Assembly (NCBI RefSeq): GCF_963855985.1
Contig: NC_087112.1
Location: 6,760,501 to 6,824,500 of the forward strand
Reading direction: 5' to 3'
Length of the DNA stretch: 64,000 nucleotides
Origin: Ostrinia nubilalis
Lineage: Eukaryota; Arthropoda; Insecta; Lepidoptera; Crambidae
The notes below the pieces were generated by a model. It was not told where the DNA came from. It saw only the letters and a program-made list of their open reading frames with translations, and searched no databases. Both the position numbers and the translations under genes were made by a program. Positions 9,293-20,156 of the stretch are shown here, in pieces (the stretch's first letter is position 1; every line of letters starts with the position of its first letter).

Positions 9293-12268
9293 ATGGTGGC
9301 ACAAACAAAAAAACGGCCCCTAGTCCCCGGCGGCCCCACTATCCCGGACCACGGTAGCGGTCACGGTAACGGTGGGGCAAGGGGTGCGAAGAATCCCCGG
9401 GGGATGCCAAGCTACCAACACCGACGACCTCTGGCCCTGGCAACCTATAACGCTCGCACACTGCGTACAGATGTGAAGCTAATGGAACTCGAGGAAGAAT
9501 TGAGCAGGTTACGGTGGGATATCGTAGGATTATGTGAAGTCCGAAGAGAGGGAGAGGACACCATAATTCTCAAATCCGGAAACCTGCTCTATAACCGGGA
9601 GGGCGACCAGCAGTCCCAGGGTGGTGTCGGGTTTATCGTCCACAAGTCCCTTGTCAACAACGTGGTCCAGATCGAGAGTGTTTCGGCGAGGGTAGCGTAC
9701 CTGATACTCAGAATCACCAAACGGTATTCGCTGAAGGTCATACAGGTATACGCACCGACCACGGAACACCCCGACGACGAAGTGGAGACTATGTATGAGG
9801 ATATTTCCAGAGCCATACATAGCTCCCGGTCCCATTTTACCGTTGTGATGGGGGACTTCAACGCGAGGCTAGGTAAACGAAGCGATAATGAGCCGAAAGT
9901 GGGGCAATTTGGGTATGGAGAGAGGAACGCACGTGGCCAACTGCTGGCTGGCTTTATGGAGAAGGAGGGCCTCTTTATGATGAACTCCTTCTTCAGAAAG
10001 CCAAAACAGCGAAAGTGGACATGGCTGCATCCCAATGGCGCTACAAAAAATGAGATAGACTTCATCTTGTCGACGAAGAAGCATATATTCAATGATGTCT
10101 CTGTGATCAATTCGGTCAAAACAGGAAGCGATCACCGAATGGTAAGAGGCACATTGAATATCAGACCCAAGCTCGAGAGATGTCGACTGATGAAGTCTAC
10201 GCTCCGCCCAGCGCCCATCCAACTCCAAAACCCCGAAAGCTTTCAGCTCGAGTTGCAAAATCGTTTCGAATGCCTAGGAGACTGCGAAAATGTGGACGAA
10301 TACAATGACAGGTTCGTGGAAATTGTCCAAACGACTGGGTCTAAGTTCTTTAAAACCCGTCGTTCAAAAGGAACCAAAAAGATCTCTGACCTCACTAATC
10401 AACTCATGGAAGAGAGACGGAACTTGGTTTTGCAGTCCTCTGAAGATGCTGCTCAGTATCGGCGCCTTAACAGACAGATCTCCAAGTCTTTGACTCGCGA
10501 CCTACGCCAATTTAATACAGACCGTATTAAAGAGGCGATTGAGCGAAACAAAGGCTCTAAAGTGTTCGCAAGAGATCTGTCTGTTGGCCAAAGTCAACTG
10601 ACCAAGCTGAAGACAGAGGATGGCAGAGCCATTTCGTCGGGGCCGGAGATATTGGAAGAGGTTGAGAAGTTCTACGGACAATTATACACGACTGTACGCG
10701 CACCTGTCACAAATCTAGCCGAAGACCCAAGAGCTAGACTGACCCGACACTATACCGAAGATATCCCGGACGTCAGTCTGTACGAGATTAGAATGGCTCT
10801 CAAACAGCTGAAGAACAACAAGGCACCGGGTGATGATGGAATCACGGCTGAGCTTTTGAAGGCAGGCGGAACGCCGGTACTAAGGGCTCTTCAGAAGCTG
10901 TTCAATTCCGTCATCCTCGAAGGAAAAACGCCTACGACATGGCACAGAAGTGTGGTGGTACTCTTCTTCAAAAAAGGTGACAAAACCTTGTTGAAGAATT
11001 ATAGACCCATCTCACTTCTGAGCCATGTCTACAAGCTGTTTTCGAGAGTCATTACGAATCGTCTCGCTCGCAGGCTCGACGACTTCCAGCCTCCCGAACA
11101 AGCCGGTTTCCGAAAAGGCTTTAGTACCATAGACCACATACATACGCTAAGGCAGATTATACAGAAGACCGAGGAGTATAATCAACCACTTTGCCTGGCG
11201 TTTGTGGATTATGAAAAAGCCTTCGATTCGGTCGAGACCTGGGCAGTGCTACAGTCTCTCCAAAGGTGCCAAATTGACTATCGATATATCGAAGTGTTAA
11301 GGGGTTTGTACAAAAACGCCACAATGTCGGTCCGCCTCCAGGATCGGGACTCGAAACCTATACAGTTGCAGCGAGGGGTAAGACAGGGAGACGTCATATC
11401 TCCAAAACTGTTTACCACCGCCCTGGAAGATGTCTTCAAGCTTCTGGACTGGAACGGATTTGGCATAAATATCAACGGCGAGTACATCACCCACCTTCGA
11501 TTCGCGGACGATATCGTAGTCATGGCTGAGACCTTGGAGGATCTAGGCACAATGCTCGATGGCCTCAGTAGAGCCTCTCAACAAGTGGGCCTCAGAATGA
11601 ACATGGACAAGACAAAAATCATGTCTAATGTCCGTGTTGCACCCACTCCTCTGAAGGTTGGAGACTCTACACTCGAAGTTGTTGACAATTATGTATACCT
11701 GGGACAAACAGTCCAGTTAGGTAGGTCCAACTTCGAGAAAGAGGTCAATCGTCGAATCCAACTCGGATGGGCAGCGTTCGGGAAGCTTCGCCATATACTC
11801 ACGTCCGAAATACCGCAGTGTCTTAAGTCGAAAGTATTTGACCAATGCGTGTTGCCAGTGATGGTATACGGATCTGAGACGTGGTCGCTTACTATGGGCC
11901 TCATAAGAAGGCTCAAGGTCACCCAAAGGGCGATGGAGCGGGCTATGCTCGGAGTTTCCCTGCGTGATCGAATCAGAAATGAGGAGATCCGCAGGAGAAC
12001 CAAAGTAACCGACATAGCTCGCAGAATTGCTAAAATCAAGTGGCAGTGGGCGGGGCACATAGCTCGTAGAGACGATGGCCGTTGGGGCAGGAAAGTTCTC
12101 GAGTGGCGACCACGGGCTGGAAGACGTAGCGTGGGCAGGCCTCCTACTAGGTGGACCGACGATCTGGTAAAGGTCGCGGGAAGAGCCTGGATGCGGGCAG
12201 CGCAGGACCGTTCATTGTGGAAAACCTTGGGGGAGGCCTTTGTCCAGCAGTGGACGTCATTTGGCTGA
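9293..12268 (+). CDS. RTE endonuclease/reverse transcriptase polyprotein (991 aa)
   Basis: Single-ORF LINE protein that nicks target DNA and copies its own RNA in the nucleus by target-primed reverse transcription. The N-terminal ~50 residues are basic and Gly/Pro-rich. Residues ~48-290 are an APE-type endonuclease: TYNARTL (51-57), CEVRR with E82, YAPT (153), GDFNAR (187-192), NEIDF (253) and GSDH (278-281). Residues ~450-760 are the RT: APGDDGITAELL (511), YRPISLLS (570), FVDYEKAFD (637-645), GVRQGDVISP (695) and the catalytic FADD (737-740). The C-terminal region is basic, with GHIARR and the WTDDLVKVAG motif. No stop or frameshift interrupts it. The ATG at 9293 is the first in this frame after the leader; the minus-strand copy starts at the equivalent point. 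The ORF is richer in GC than the host DNA around it. Confidence 0.92.
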   Translation: MVAQTKKRPLVPGGPTIPDHGSGHGNGGARGAKNPRGMPSYQHRRPLALATYNARTLRTDVKLMELEEELSRLRWDIVGLCEVRREGEDTIILKSGNLLYNREGDQQSQGGVGFIVHKSLVNNVVQIESVSARVAYLILRITKRYSLKVIQVYAPTTEHPDDEVETMYEDISRAIHSSRSHFTVVMGDFNARLGKRSDNEPKVGQFGYGERNARGQLLAGFMEKEGLFMMNSFFRKPKQRKWTWLHPNGATKNEIDFILSTKKHIFNDVSVINSVKTGSDHRMVRGTLNIRPKLERCRLMKSTLRPAPIQLQNPESFQLELQNRFECLGDCENVDEYNDRFVEIVQTTGSKFFKTRRSKGTKKISDLTNQLMEERRNLVLQSSEDAAQYRRLNRQISKSLTRDLRQFNTDRIKEAIERNKGSKVFARDLSVGQSQLTKLKTEDGRAISSGPEILEEVEKFYGQLYTTVRAPVTNLAEDPRARLTRHYTEDIPDVSLYEIRMALKQLKNNKAPGDDGITAELLKAGGTPVLRALQKLFNSVILEGKTPTTWHRSVVVLFFKKGDKTLLKNYRPISLLSHVYKLFSRVITNRLARRLDDFQPPEQAGFRKGFSTIDHIHTLRQIIQKTEEYNQPLCLAFVDYEKAFDSVETWAVLQSLQRCQIDYRYIEVLRGLYKNATMSVRLQDRDSKPIQLQRGVRQGDVISPKLFTTALEDVFKLLDWNGFGININGEYITHLRFADDIVVMAETLEDLGTMLDGLSRASQQVGLRMNMDKTKIMSNVRVAPTPLKVGDSTLEVVDNYVYLGQTVQLGRSNFEKEVNRRIQLGWAAFGKLRHILTSEIPQCLKSKVFDQCVLPVMVYGSETWSLTMGLIRRLKVTQRAMERAMLGVSLRDRIRNEEIRRRTKVTDIARRIAKIKWQWAGHIARRDDGRWGRKVLEWRPRAGRRSVGRPPTRWTDDLVKVAGRAWMRAAQDRSLWKTLGEAFVQQWTSFG

Positions 12269-12392
12269 AAAGAAGAAAGAAGATTATTTTACACTAGACA
12301 TGAAGAATATGGTCTCAATGTACTGCCTACCTTCAGTGGTAACATCAAGGTAATAATTAGTTATAGTTAACTAAAAAGCAAGAAATAAGTAA

Positions 12393-12703
12393 AATTTTAT
12401 AAAAAAAAAAAAAACCGACTCCAAAAAACCTACACTAAAAAGTAGAAAAATAATTACTAATTACCTAGTTATTTATTAGGACGAATTAATATTTATGTAG
12501 GTATACCATGATTGATACTTTTGGAGTCGGTGCAGGCAAACTTTACATGTTTCATAATCTTGGCACCGACTCCAGAAGTATCAATCATGGTATACCTACA
12601 TAAATATTAATTCGTCCTAATAAATAACTAGGTAATTAGTAATTATTTTTCTACTTTTTAGTGTAGGTTTTTTGGAGTCGGTTTTATTTTTTTTTATAAT
12701 TTA
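12393..12703. repeat. Near-perfect palindrome, ~120-bp arms
   Basis: Two arms of about 120 bp face each other across a ~28-bp spacer; by eye only one mismatch separates them within the block bounded by CCGACTCC and GGAGTCGG (T in ACTTTTGG versus C in the other arm). Outside that block, A/T runs extend the pairing with small gaps. Each arm is itself bounded by CCGACTCC and GGAGTCGG, so the structure resembles two copies of a small inverted-repeat element fused head to head. A transcript would fold into a long double-stranded hairpin. Confidence 0.85.
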
Positions 12704-13749
12704 ATCTCATCGAGTAAAATCAAATGTAAATAAGCTAGCTTATGACGATTGCAAAGAGGAAAAAATACAATAAATTCTATAAATAAATAGATAAGTAATC
12801 GTCGATTTAATATGATTTATTTATAAACCGATTACCAAAGAATGTCAACAGCGTCCGCTACGTAATAATCCGTATTATTTAATCATTTAAATTAATCCCT
12901 TGCCCAATTTTGTGACAGTAATAAATTGGGTTTGAATTACCAGCCAATATAATATTCATAAACGTTGACGGTCTGGATTGGCGGTGTGAGTGCCTCGTTG
13001 TGGTCGCAGTTGCTGGTTTGAATACTACTACTACTTACTCTAATTACTTTTAAATATTTTTATTTATTTATTTATATTAGGAAGACCAGGGTTTACATAA
13101 TTGATTATTTTACAATTAATAACACTTGATAACCACTTATAGGTCCCCACAGATAGAATTGTGGTGGATATTTAAAGAAATTATAAAAAACAGATATAAT
13201 TAATATGGTACACGATACACCTAATGTTGTATTGAAGAGATAGCACCATATTTGAACTTCCCGTTACCTCATATTTATAATAAAAAACATGATATAAAAA
13301 AAAAACTACTTGATAGGCTTGAAAAAACGCTCGCTCAGCAGCCGCCTAAGCGCTGGTATGCTAGTATAGAATAAATCAATATCTAGTTCCTTACTCAGTC
13401 TGTTAAAGGACATTGTCAGAAACCGCCTAAAAACCGCCCAAAAACATTAACCCATCATAATTATTTTCTATTTTTTTTAATACATTAAGCACCCTTTCAT
13501 TCTAATGGACACTTAAGCATTGAAAAATTAAATAAATAAGTCTTTTAACGTTTATTCTATAATACTATTACAACTTCCGGACGTTTTGGTGCGTGGCATG
13601 GTCTAAAACCTATCAAGTTCCATAATTTTTGCCGATAAAATCTGTACGAGGCATTACCGTACTTTATTGCTGGGAGTCCATGTATAGTGATGTTCCTGCG
13701 GCCATCATAGACAATAAAATATCGATTTTGAAAATAAAATAAATCGATT
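12704..13749. other. No gene recognised
   Basis: AT-rich spacer of about 1 kb with short (TTTA)n and (CTA)n stretches. No terminal repeats or credible open frames seen. Confidence 0.5.
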
Positions 13750-13760
13750 AAACTGCTTTG

Positions 13761-14467
13761 CCTCTCAACAAGTGGGTCTTAAAATGAACATGGACAAGAC
13801 AAAAATTATGTCAAATGCCCGTGTTGTACCCACTCCTCTGAAGGTTGGAGACACTATACTCGAAGTTGTTGACAATTATGTATACCTGGGACAAACAGTC
13901 CAATTAGGTAGGTCCAACTTCGAGAAAGAGGTTAATCGTCGAATCCAACTCGGCTGGGCAGCGTTCGGGAAGCTTCGCGAAATTCTCACGTCCGAAATAC
14001 CGCAGTGTCTCAAGTCAAAAGTATTTGACCAGTGTGTGTTGCCAGTGATGGTGTATGGCTCTGAGACGTGGTCGCTTACTATGGGCCTCATAAGAAGGCT
14101 CAAGGTCACCCAAAGAGCGATGGAGCGTGCTATGCTCGGAGTTTCCCTGCGTGATCGAATCAGAAATGAGGAGATCCGTAGGAGAACCAGAGTGACTGAC
14201 ATAGCCCGCAGAATCGCTAAAATCAAGTGGCAGTGGGCGGGGCACATAGCTCGAAGAGCTGATGGCCGCTGGGGCAGGAAAGTTCTTGAGTGGCGACCAC
14301 GAGCTGGAAGACGTAGCGTGGGCAGGCCTCCCACTAGGTGGACCGACGATCTGGTGAAGGTCGCGGGAAGTACCTGGATGCAAGCAGCGCAGGACCGGTC
14401 TTTGTGGAAATCCTTGGGGGAGGCCTTTGTCCAGCAGTGGACGTCTTTCGGCTGAAACGAACGAACG
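13761..14467 (+). mobile_element. 5'-truncated RTE insertion with 11-bp TSD
   Basis: The 3' ~700 bp of the same RTE family, beginning abruptly inside the RT C-terminal side and ending in the tail GAAACGAACGAACG. It is flanked by AAACTGCTTTG at 13750-13760 and 14468-14478, the hallmark of target-primed reverse transcription that stopped early. Confidence 0.9.
13772..14455 (+). pseudogene. RTE polyprotein C-terminal fragment
   Basis: An open frame of 227 codons corresponding to residues ~765-991 of the full-length RTE protein at 9293-12268, with only scattered substitutions. It lacks the endonuclease and all RT catalytic motifs, so it cannot function. The ATG used is an internal methionine (GLKMNMDK). 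The lack of frame breaks suggests a recent insertion. Confidence 0.85.
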
Positions 14468-14724
14468 AAACTGCTTTGAAGACTAGATTTGCGTTAAAAG
14501 CTAAAAAGATATTGACACTATTACAAGAAGCTATCTAAAGTGTCCAACTGGTCGAAGGTCGTAAATAAAATAAAAATAATTAGGACCATAAACTGATATT
14601 CATGGTAGGTATCATAACTGTAAAAGTGTCAGAATCCGATGTTGAATCCAATGCCAGTTGAAGTGTGAGAAACATAATATATCAACCTAGTATAGTTGCC
14701 AGTCTCTCATAATCTGTGCCAATT

Positions 14725-14907
14725 AGGGTTTTCGCGATTGAAAAATCCGCCAGATGGCAATACCACGCAATACGTAGACGTGAGGTCCAAATGCTGCATG
14801 ATTGGTTATTTTTGACATGACATTGACAGATATCCACCAATCATGCAGCATTTGGACCTCGCGTCTACGTATTGCCATCTCGCGGATTTTTCAATCGCGA
14901 AAACCCT
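14725..14907. mobile_element. MITE with ~75-bp inverted repeats
   Basis: Starts AGGGTTTTCGCGATTGAAAA and ends with its complement; the arms extend through GGTCCAAATGCTGCATGATT with a small indel at CACGCAA in the left arm. About 183 bp and mostly arm, so it could fold on itself. TSD not clear (TTA versus TCA). Confidence 0.75.
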
Positions 14908-16178
14908 CATTCATAGCACATGTATAATAATAGATTAAATGAACTTTTATAGATTGTGAAAGAGAAGATAAACATTTTATTATTTTATTAAAATCTTGCC
15001 ACGAGGTAGTTTTTCAGTAGAAACCAGGATTGGATAATCGCTACAGGCAAGTATCAGAACATTTTATAAATATTTTTAATCGATTATATCCTTGTGAATC
15101 GTTTTAATAAATTGTCATTTTACTTTTTCAATTAAAACTTTTTCAATCCCTAGTCTTGTCAAACTGTCATAATGTCAACAAATTATAAATGTCACGTCAG
15201 TTGACTCAATTTCAGTCTTCTGTGCGTTTATTGTATTTTTATTTCAATGAAATAGTGCTAAAGGGTTAGTACTAAAAGTGAAAGCCTTTTTTCAGAAAGA
15301 AAACCAATGTGGTGCCCTTATTATTCATACTGTTTGAAAGTTAAAAGTCAGTGATACAGAGTTGCCGACATTATAACTCCGTAGTGATACCATACCAAAG
15401 AAGAAGTTTTCCTAAACATTTGTGTTATTTTTATATGTGATCAAATAAAAAGGATTAATTCTACTGCTCAAATGGAATAACTTATCCCAAGAGACCGAAT
15501 ATAAAAAAAAAACCTCTCCATAGAAATTATCACCATCACGAGGATGTGAATTTTTTTGAGAATTTGATATTGGTCCTGTAAGAAAAGTAGTTGTATTTCA
15601 GTAGTAGAATCAACCCTTCTTGTTTCATCAGCAAGAGTAACTATAAAAACGCCCTGTAGGTAGGTATTATTAAGCTGAAGAGTTTGTTTAGTGTCAAAGA
15701 CTGTCACACAGTGTAACTTAAATTGGCATATTATGATAATGAACATAAAATCTTAAATAAATATTTATGTTAATATTTTTTCTATTTATTTATTTATTTT
15801 CCCAAAGCTTCACAGTGACAGCTGAAACAGCAATACTGTTGTAAAACTAAACTTAGAACAAACTGTTACAAATATTTTACAAATTAAAATAAAACAGCAT
15901 GTTGCTTTACTTTCTCGTATAGGTAATAAATGTAATTAATGGCTAGATTAATTATTAATGTTACTTTGTTACCCTCAATAGTGAGGAGATCTTATAAAAT
16001 GGTAACCCTGATTTTCATTGTCATTCAAGTGCTCTTTCTTCGCATAGGCTTCTGTGATTTGGCCAAGGGCCACACACATTGCGATAACATTATGCGACAT
16101 TGATTTGACAGCAGCGGAGTGAAGTCTTGCGACTATGCAAAATGATACCCTGTAATCGTAGCGCATATAGACATAGAC
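14908..16178. other. No gene recognised
   Basis: About 1.3 kb of AT-rich sequence. Short open frames at 15468-15746 and 15975-16190 (minus strand) show no domain or motif. Confidence 0.5.
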
Positions 16179-16418
16179 GGGGCGGGGCACATAGCTCGTA
16201 GAGCTGATGGCCGCTGGGGCAGGAAAGTTCTTGAGTGGCGACCACGAGCCGAAAGACGTAGCGTGGGCAGGCCTCCCACTAGGTGGACCGACGATCTGGT
16301 GAAGGTCGCGGGAGGGGCCTGTATGCGAGCGGTGCAGGATCGGTCTTCGTGGAAATCCTTGGGGGAGGCCTTTGTCTAGCAGTGGACGTCTTTTCAGCTG
16401 AAACGAACGAACGAACGA
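16179..16418 (+). mobile_element. RTE LINE 3' fragment, (GAAC)n tail
   Basis: Begins at GGGCGGGGCACATAGCTCG, equivalent to residue ~920 of the RTE protein, and ends in GAACGAACGAACGA. About 240 bp, 5'-truncated, with an in-frame TAG in the FVQQWTS segment. TSD not resolved. Confidence 0.85.
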
Positions 16419-16614
16419 TACGTATTACCACTATTTACCAGACATTACTATTTATTGCATACTCGCCGGATTACACGTAGGAGCACGCGCGTTACAGCTT
16501 CGGCCTTGCATTATTATAAGATCTTGTACCGCCCTTTTACGAACTTCCTCCGTGAGGATATCCCCGCCGAATTCTATGATGAACCTATCAAAAGTCATAT
16601 TCTGCAATGTCAAC

Positions 16615-16765
16615 CCACCACAAGGTGGACCGACGACCTGATAAAGGTAGCGGGAAGGCGCTGGATGCAGGCCGCTACCAACCGTGCGATGTGGAAGTCA
16701 TTGGGGGAGGCCTATGTTCAGTAGTGGACGTCCTGTGGCTGAAATGATGATGATGATGATGAAAT
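16615..16765 (+). mobile_element. RTE LINE 3' fragment, (ATG)n tail
   Basis: About 150 bp beginning near CACAAGGTGGACCGACGACC and ending CTGTGGCTGAAATGATGATG. The sequence and (ATG)n tail mark it as a different subfamily from the (GAAC)n copy 200 bp upstream. Confidence 0.8.
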
Positions 16766-17188
16766 GAATGAAAATGACAAATCTTCGAACGTGTATAATA
16801 CCGTGCCAAAGTAATCATATAATTTTGGCACCTTAATAACTATTGCCGTTTTTGTTGTAAAGATCATGCAGCGCTACTTGCGGATATTATTGGAAAGAAA
16901 ACTATGTGGGCTCTAGATCTGAAGCCGCTTTAACGAACACGAAGTGCTCATACAATGCGGCGTATTTTCTTCCAGTCTTTAGTCAGGACTTTAGTCGAAT
17001 TAAAACCCCGGTTGAACGTGATATAGCCGCACTAGAATACGATGCTTTTTTGCATAATCGCAAGACTTCGTTCCGGTGTCGACCGAATGTTATCATGATG
17101 TATGTGGCCCAGGGGTTACCGTAGCCGCTAAGGTTTGAAACTTCTTGCTTAAAATATTGTAGTCTTTGGCATAGACTACGACGGTAGT

Positions 17189-17520
17189 CATGGAGATAGG
17201 AGTTTGTTATCTCGTGTCAGATGTAAATGGTGAAAAGAAAACTCATGATTCGTGTTATTTTTATGCAATATGTAGGTATTTTATAAAAGTGGAACCCCGA
17301 GTGATCTCCAAAACCCATTCTATTATTATATACGATTCGGCTTCGATATCTATAATACAATAGGAGTTTATTTCATGTGTCAGATGACAAGGGTGGAAAC
17401 AACCTACGATTCATGTTGTTTACAGTTGTTTATTTACGTGCAATATGTGGGCATATTATAAAAGTGGAATGCCGAGTTGTATTTCTAAAACTTGTTCTAT
17501 TATTTTTATACTATTTGGCT
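17189..17520. repeat. Diverged tandem duplication, ~170-bp units
   Basis: Two direct units share AGGAGTTT..., GCAATATGTRGG, TTATAAAAGTGGAA, CCGAGT and a TTCTATTATT...GGCT ending. They are clearly diverged. The open frame at 17377-17607 covers the second unit and looks incidental. Confidence 0.6.
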
Positions 17521-17835
17521 GCGACATTTGCGCATTTTTCGCGAATCGGTGTTCATACATTCACACAATACATTAGACGCCATGTTGTCATAAACGACAT
17601 ATTATAAAATCGCTGTGATTTAATATTCTTAATCATTAATTTTATGGCAAGTGTCCATCAGGAATCATTGTTCTTACACACAGAATCTTATTATTTCGCT
17701 TTCGGGTAGTAATATGTCAAAATTGTTGGTTTTTAGGCGAACAATGTATGGAGAACGAACATTGTCCTTTGTCGCCAGCACGCCATATAAAGCTATTCTG
17801 TCTATAGTTAGTGGTTTAGTTTATCCGTTATTTGG

Positions 17836-17952
17836 TCAAATAGTTTATTCAGTACAAAGGCCGTACCACCACTTCGGGACTACATACGGGCTGGTGCTGA
17901 GAAGAAGTGGCGGAAGAAACTCAGTCACGTTTGACAGCCTCTTCTTCGATTA
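17836..17952 (-). repeat. Reverse copy of the CTTCTTCTCAGCACCAGC repeat
   Basis: The minus strand reads TGAGTTTCTTCCGCCACTTC, CTTCTCAGCACCAGCCC and TACTGAATAAACTATTTGA. The same segment lies inside the gypsy A LTRs. It ends in an AATAAA-type signal, as the tail of a LINE or SINE would. Confidence 0.7.
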
Positions 17953-18528
17953 ACAAGAGCAATTTATAACTTTCTTGACACGTAATAAGTGAATGTGTTA
18001 TTTTACTACTGACACTGATTTATTAAGTTACTATAGGATTTTTCATTAGAGTTATTTACTCAAACTTTCAATAATTGGTGTATTTAGGACTTTCTATTAT
18101 TTATAGTCATTAAATATCATTTTAAAAGTTTCACAGGTTTTTGTCCTAATTGTCATCTAGTAAGTCGGTCAAGTGTGTATCTAACTTAGTAATACATAGA
18201 AAGTTAAATAGAGTAGCGAGTTCTAATTCATCCGTATTTTATGTATTTACCCTGATTAGTATCCCGGAGTTTCTCTACATCATGAGCGTTGCGAATGTTA
18301 TTCGTAACTACAGGACCGAGAAAGTTTCCCACAAACTCTTCTACATTTTAAGGGTCATTTGAAAAGGTGGTTTTAGGTGGATAATTCTGAAAAGACGGTT
18401 ACAGGATTTGATAAAATGGGATTGCAATTTATAGAGTATCATTACGACTTTTATAGCTACCATATACAGTATAGTTTACCTAATCCGCTTTTGCATCCGT
18501 TCACTACTAGCAAGTTTTTTTTTGGGGA

Positions 18529-18590
18529 AGGCCTTTGTAAAGCTGTGGACATCATTTGGCTGAAATGTTCGAAAGAACGAACTAGCTATA
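18529..18590 (+). mobile_element. RTE LINE tail remnant
   Basis: A short, decayed 3' end: GGAAGGCCTTTGTAAAGCTG through TTGGCTGAAA and a broken (GAAC) tail. Only about 60 bp remain. Confidence 0.65.
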
Positions 18591-18599
18591 TTTCTTAAT

Positions 18600-19672
18600 G
18601 TCGTAAGTTCATTAACCAGACACTACGTTTGCTGACAATTACGAGGTCTTCCTCTACCGCCCACCTGCCAAGTGTTAGCTAACTTTTTGAGCAAGGTCTA
18701 TCGACAAGCCAGGGGATCTAGACAAATCCCAAAATTTAAGTACCATTCGTGACAGTTTTAATTTCGAAATCGCTTTGTATCTAACATTCAAAAACAAAGC
18801 AAAAGCGATTGTCACGTATGCAACTTTGTCTAGCCCAGCTAGACCTGCAAAGTAAATTCAAATGGGCAAACTGTTGGTTCCTGTGTTAATTAACATCCAT
18901 GTAACAACAATGTATGCATAGTTTTGACAAATAAATGACTATATAAAATATTGCCATTCAAAGTTACTTTACAAATACAAAACCAGAGGATTGGTCAGCG
19001 AAACGTCGCTCAAACATCACATATCACCTAGAACGGCACCAAAGCGAGCATAACTGTAACAGTTCCGTACGCCACAACTGAACATGTTAACCCATGAATT
19101 GCAAAGCGTTTTTATAAATATTCCTGTTGTTGATACGAATGTGGCAGACGGCGCGTGACGGTGTATGTGTAGACTTAAGAGGCCATTAAAGACATCCGTA
19201 TAAAAGTGGGACTAGCATAAAGATGTTCGTTTCTGGTAGGAAAAGTCCCACATAATCTAGCTGACCCCGTGCCATTTCATTAGATCAAAGAAGGATTTCT
19301 ACTGGTCCTGCTGCCTGCCTGCATTCAGGTGCTTCCCATGACCTTCACTAGATCAAGATGTTACAAAATTCTATAAAGAAAAGCCATTATTTCCATGACC
19401 TTGCAAATGTCGACTCTAATGGGATTCTGATGAGCAAAGTATGAAAATATGTTTATACCAACTAACGGTTAGTATCTAAGGGACGTAAATATTCGCAGTA
19501 ATAAAATTTTGATAAAGGTCCAACCAGTCCAACTTTATTAGCAGTTACTACTGATGTACCTTTTAATTAGCATATTACCGCAACTTTTAACTAAAACTCT
19601 AATTAGGTTTGTCGATGTAACTCTGCTTGCCGTTAAAACGATAAACAGATTACAGACCGACTTGAAATTTTT
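18600..19672. other. No gene recognised
   Basis: About 1.1 kb without credible open frames or terminal repeats. Confidence 0.5.
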
Positions 19673-19685
19673 ATTAAAACTAAGT

Positions 19686-20143
19686 CATCATTCATCATCA
19701 TTTCAGCCACAGGACGTCCACTGCTGAACATAGGCCTCCCCCAATGCTTTCCATGTTGATCGATTGGTAGCGGCCTGCGTCCAGCGCTTCCCTGCTACCT
19801 TTACGATGTCGTGTTACCAGGGCCAGTCGTCGTTGGTGTGGGTAGCCAGTCCGCCTCCGGAGATTCTTAGCACCCCCCGCCCCGCTGCTACCCTGACCGC
19901 TACCGTAGCCAGGAACTGCGGGGCTACCGGAGACTGGGGGCCTGGTCGCTGTTGTGTTCCTCATTGGGGGGATCATTGCCGATACTCGCCACGCTTGGCA
20001 GGCGGGTTGGCGAGCGCAGTTTTTTATATGTTTCGCACGCAGACGCTGCTGCCCATCTCGTGCTACAGGATTTTGTCGCCTCTTACGACACGCCTCCTGT
20101 TGGCGGTGGGGAATTGTATTCTTTACGGCCGTCCCCACACGGC
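19686..20143 (-). mobile_element. Short RTE derivative: 5' end joined to 3' end
   Basis: On the minus strand the element starts GCCGTGTGGGGACGGCCGTA, runs about 350 bp collinear with the leader and start of the RTE ORF, then switches directly to the last ~110 bp of the RTE 3' end and an (ATG)n tail. The 13-bp TSD ATTAAAACTAAGT (19673-19685 and 20144-20156) shows that the 458-bp unit inserted as such. It could be a deleted LINE copy or a SINE-like non-autonomous family that borrows both RTE ends. It reads open for about 146 codons because the join is in frame. Confidence 0.85.
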
Positions 20144-20156
20144 ATTAAAACTAAGT

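Larger units (their letters stand above)
9112..12282 (+). mobile_element. Full-length RTE-clade LINE
   Basis: A 3171-bp complete non-LTR retrotransposon flanked by the 10-bp direct repeat ATTATTTTAC (9102-9111 and 12283-12292). Layout: a 181-bp leader, one long ORF (endonuclease plus RT), a very short 3' end and a purine tail GAAAAGAAGAAAGAAG. The 5' end (GTGCCGTGTGGGG) agrees within two bases with that of two other TSD-bounded copies at 25108 and 20143, so I take it as the true terminus. One ORF and a length near 3.2 kb fit the RTE clade. The intact ORF and exact TSD suggest a recent, possibly competent, copy. Confidence 0.9.

Noticed and set aside
17651..17953. 100-codon open frame as a gene
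   Set aside because: Its second half is the reverse strand of a dispersed retroposon tail that recurs in the gypsy A LTRs.
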